Positions 63,918 to 64,000 of a stretch of 64,000 nucleotides of DNA are shown piece by piece. The translations under genes and the position numbers were made by a program. A model generated the notes under the pieces. It made no database searches. It was not told the origin of the DNA and saw only the letters and a program-made list of their open reading frames with translations. Position 1 is the first letter of the stretch, and each line of letters opens with the position of its first letter. Source of the stretch: Micromonospora sp. WMMD1128 (GTDB lineage Bacteria; Actinomycetota; Actinomycetes; Mycobacteriales; Micromonosporaceae); the NCBI RefSeq assembly GCF_027497235.1, contig NZ_CP114902.1, positions 5,606,001-5,670,000 of the forward strand, given 5' to 3'.

Positions 63918-64000
63918 TCAGCCGGCGGCCGCCTTCAGCGCGTCACCCAGTGCGGTGGCCTCGTCGGGAGTCATCTCGACGACGAGCCGGCCACCACCCT
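63918..64000 (-). CDS. DUF3117 protein, C-terminal part, cut by the window edge
   Basis: The visible 26 residues (GGGRLVVEMTPDEATALGDALKAAAG) match the end of the DUF3117 family, short actinobacterial proteins of about 55 residues that begin AAMKPRTGDGPLEV. The start lies beyond the window. Two tandem hairpins follow its stop. Function unknown. Confidence 0.85.
   Translation of the reverse strand, partial: GGGRLVVEMTPDEATALGDALKAAAG

Overview
This 64 kb window is very GC-rich DNA (roughly 70-75% by eye), with frequent GTG and TTG starts and genes packed on both strands. Gene content and order point to a chromosomal core region of an actinomycete, most likely Micromonospora or a close relative of the Micromonosporaceae. 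I see no rRNA genes, CRISPR array, phage or transposase. One tRNA gene (Ala, anticodon CGC) is present.

Layout. 1-13 kb: rsmA, tatD, metG, rsmI and a protein O-mannosyltransferase, in an order that recalls the Rv1002c-Rv1010 region of Mycobacterium tuberculosis but without the rpf gene normally found between tatD and rsmA; then a surface von Willebrand A pair and a phosphopantetheinyl transferase. 13-18 kb: surface and lipoprotein genes, two enzymes and the tRNA. 18-27 kb: a SepX/GlpR-like membrane protein, rimJ, a moeA/glp gephyrin-like gene, galU and a diguanylate cyclase on the minus strand; divergent from them are 5-formyltetrahydrofolate cyclo-ligase and a zinc-ribbon protein of the FmdB/Ruc type preceded by a CIRCE operator. 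27-38 kb: membrane proteins, a RecB-like nuclease, MarC, a PHP phosphoesterase, an ECF sigma factor with a translationally coupled partner, a PH-domain protein, a TrmH-type methyltransferase and a MaoC hydratase. 38-44 kb: trxA behind a textbook SigR promoter, an HTTM/DCC membrane cluster, and an intein-interrupted radical SAM gene behind a LexA-like box. 44-56 kb: acyl-CoA dehydrogenase, two SDRs, a CoA-ester lyase, a KimA-like permease, HAD phosphatase and an EamA exporter. 56-64 kb: an MgtE-like/DUF1003 pair, Mrp ATPase, TatB, an HtrA-type protease, an O-methyltransferase with an apparent AUC start, leucyl aminopeptidase and the end of a DUF3117 gene.

How parts work together. Several stress circuits can be read from regulatory DNA: heat shock (CIRCE, Ruc-like chaperone), thiol oxidation (SigR promoter, thioredoxin) and DNA damage (LexA-like box, radical SAM). 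The diguanylate cyclase, galU, glp/moeA, rimJ and sepX-like genes form one co-oriented block that may link c-di-GMP to cytokinesis. About twenty genes have a TANNNT-like -10 box 6 to 9 nt before the start codon, suggesting widespread leaderless transcription.

Intergenic DNA carries several families of short inverted repeats (GGGGCCCC-core, GATCATGAAGTT, CTTGGARTTGTGG, GTTCCACTCGTG and a TCAGCTCGAAAGGCGCT element), tandem repeats and many hairpin terminators. Function calls rest on motif recognition by eye; no database search was possible.
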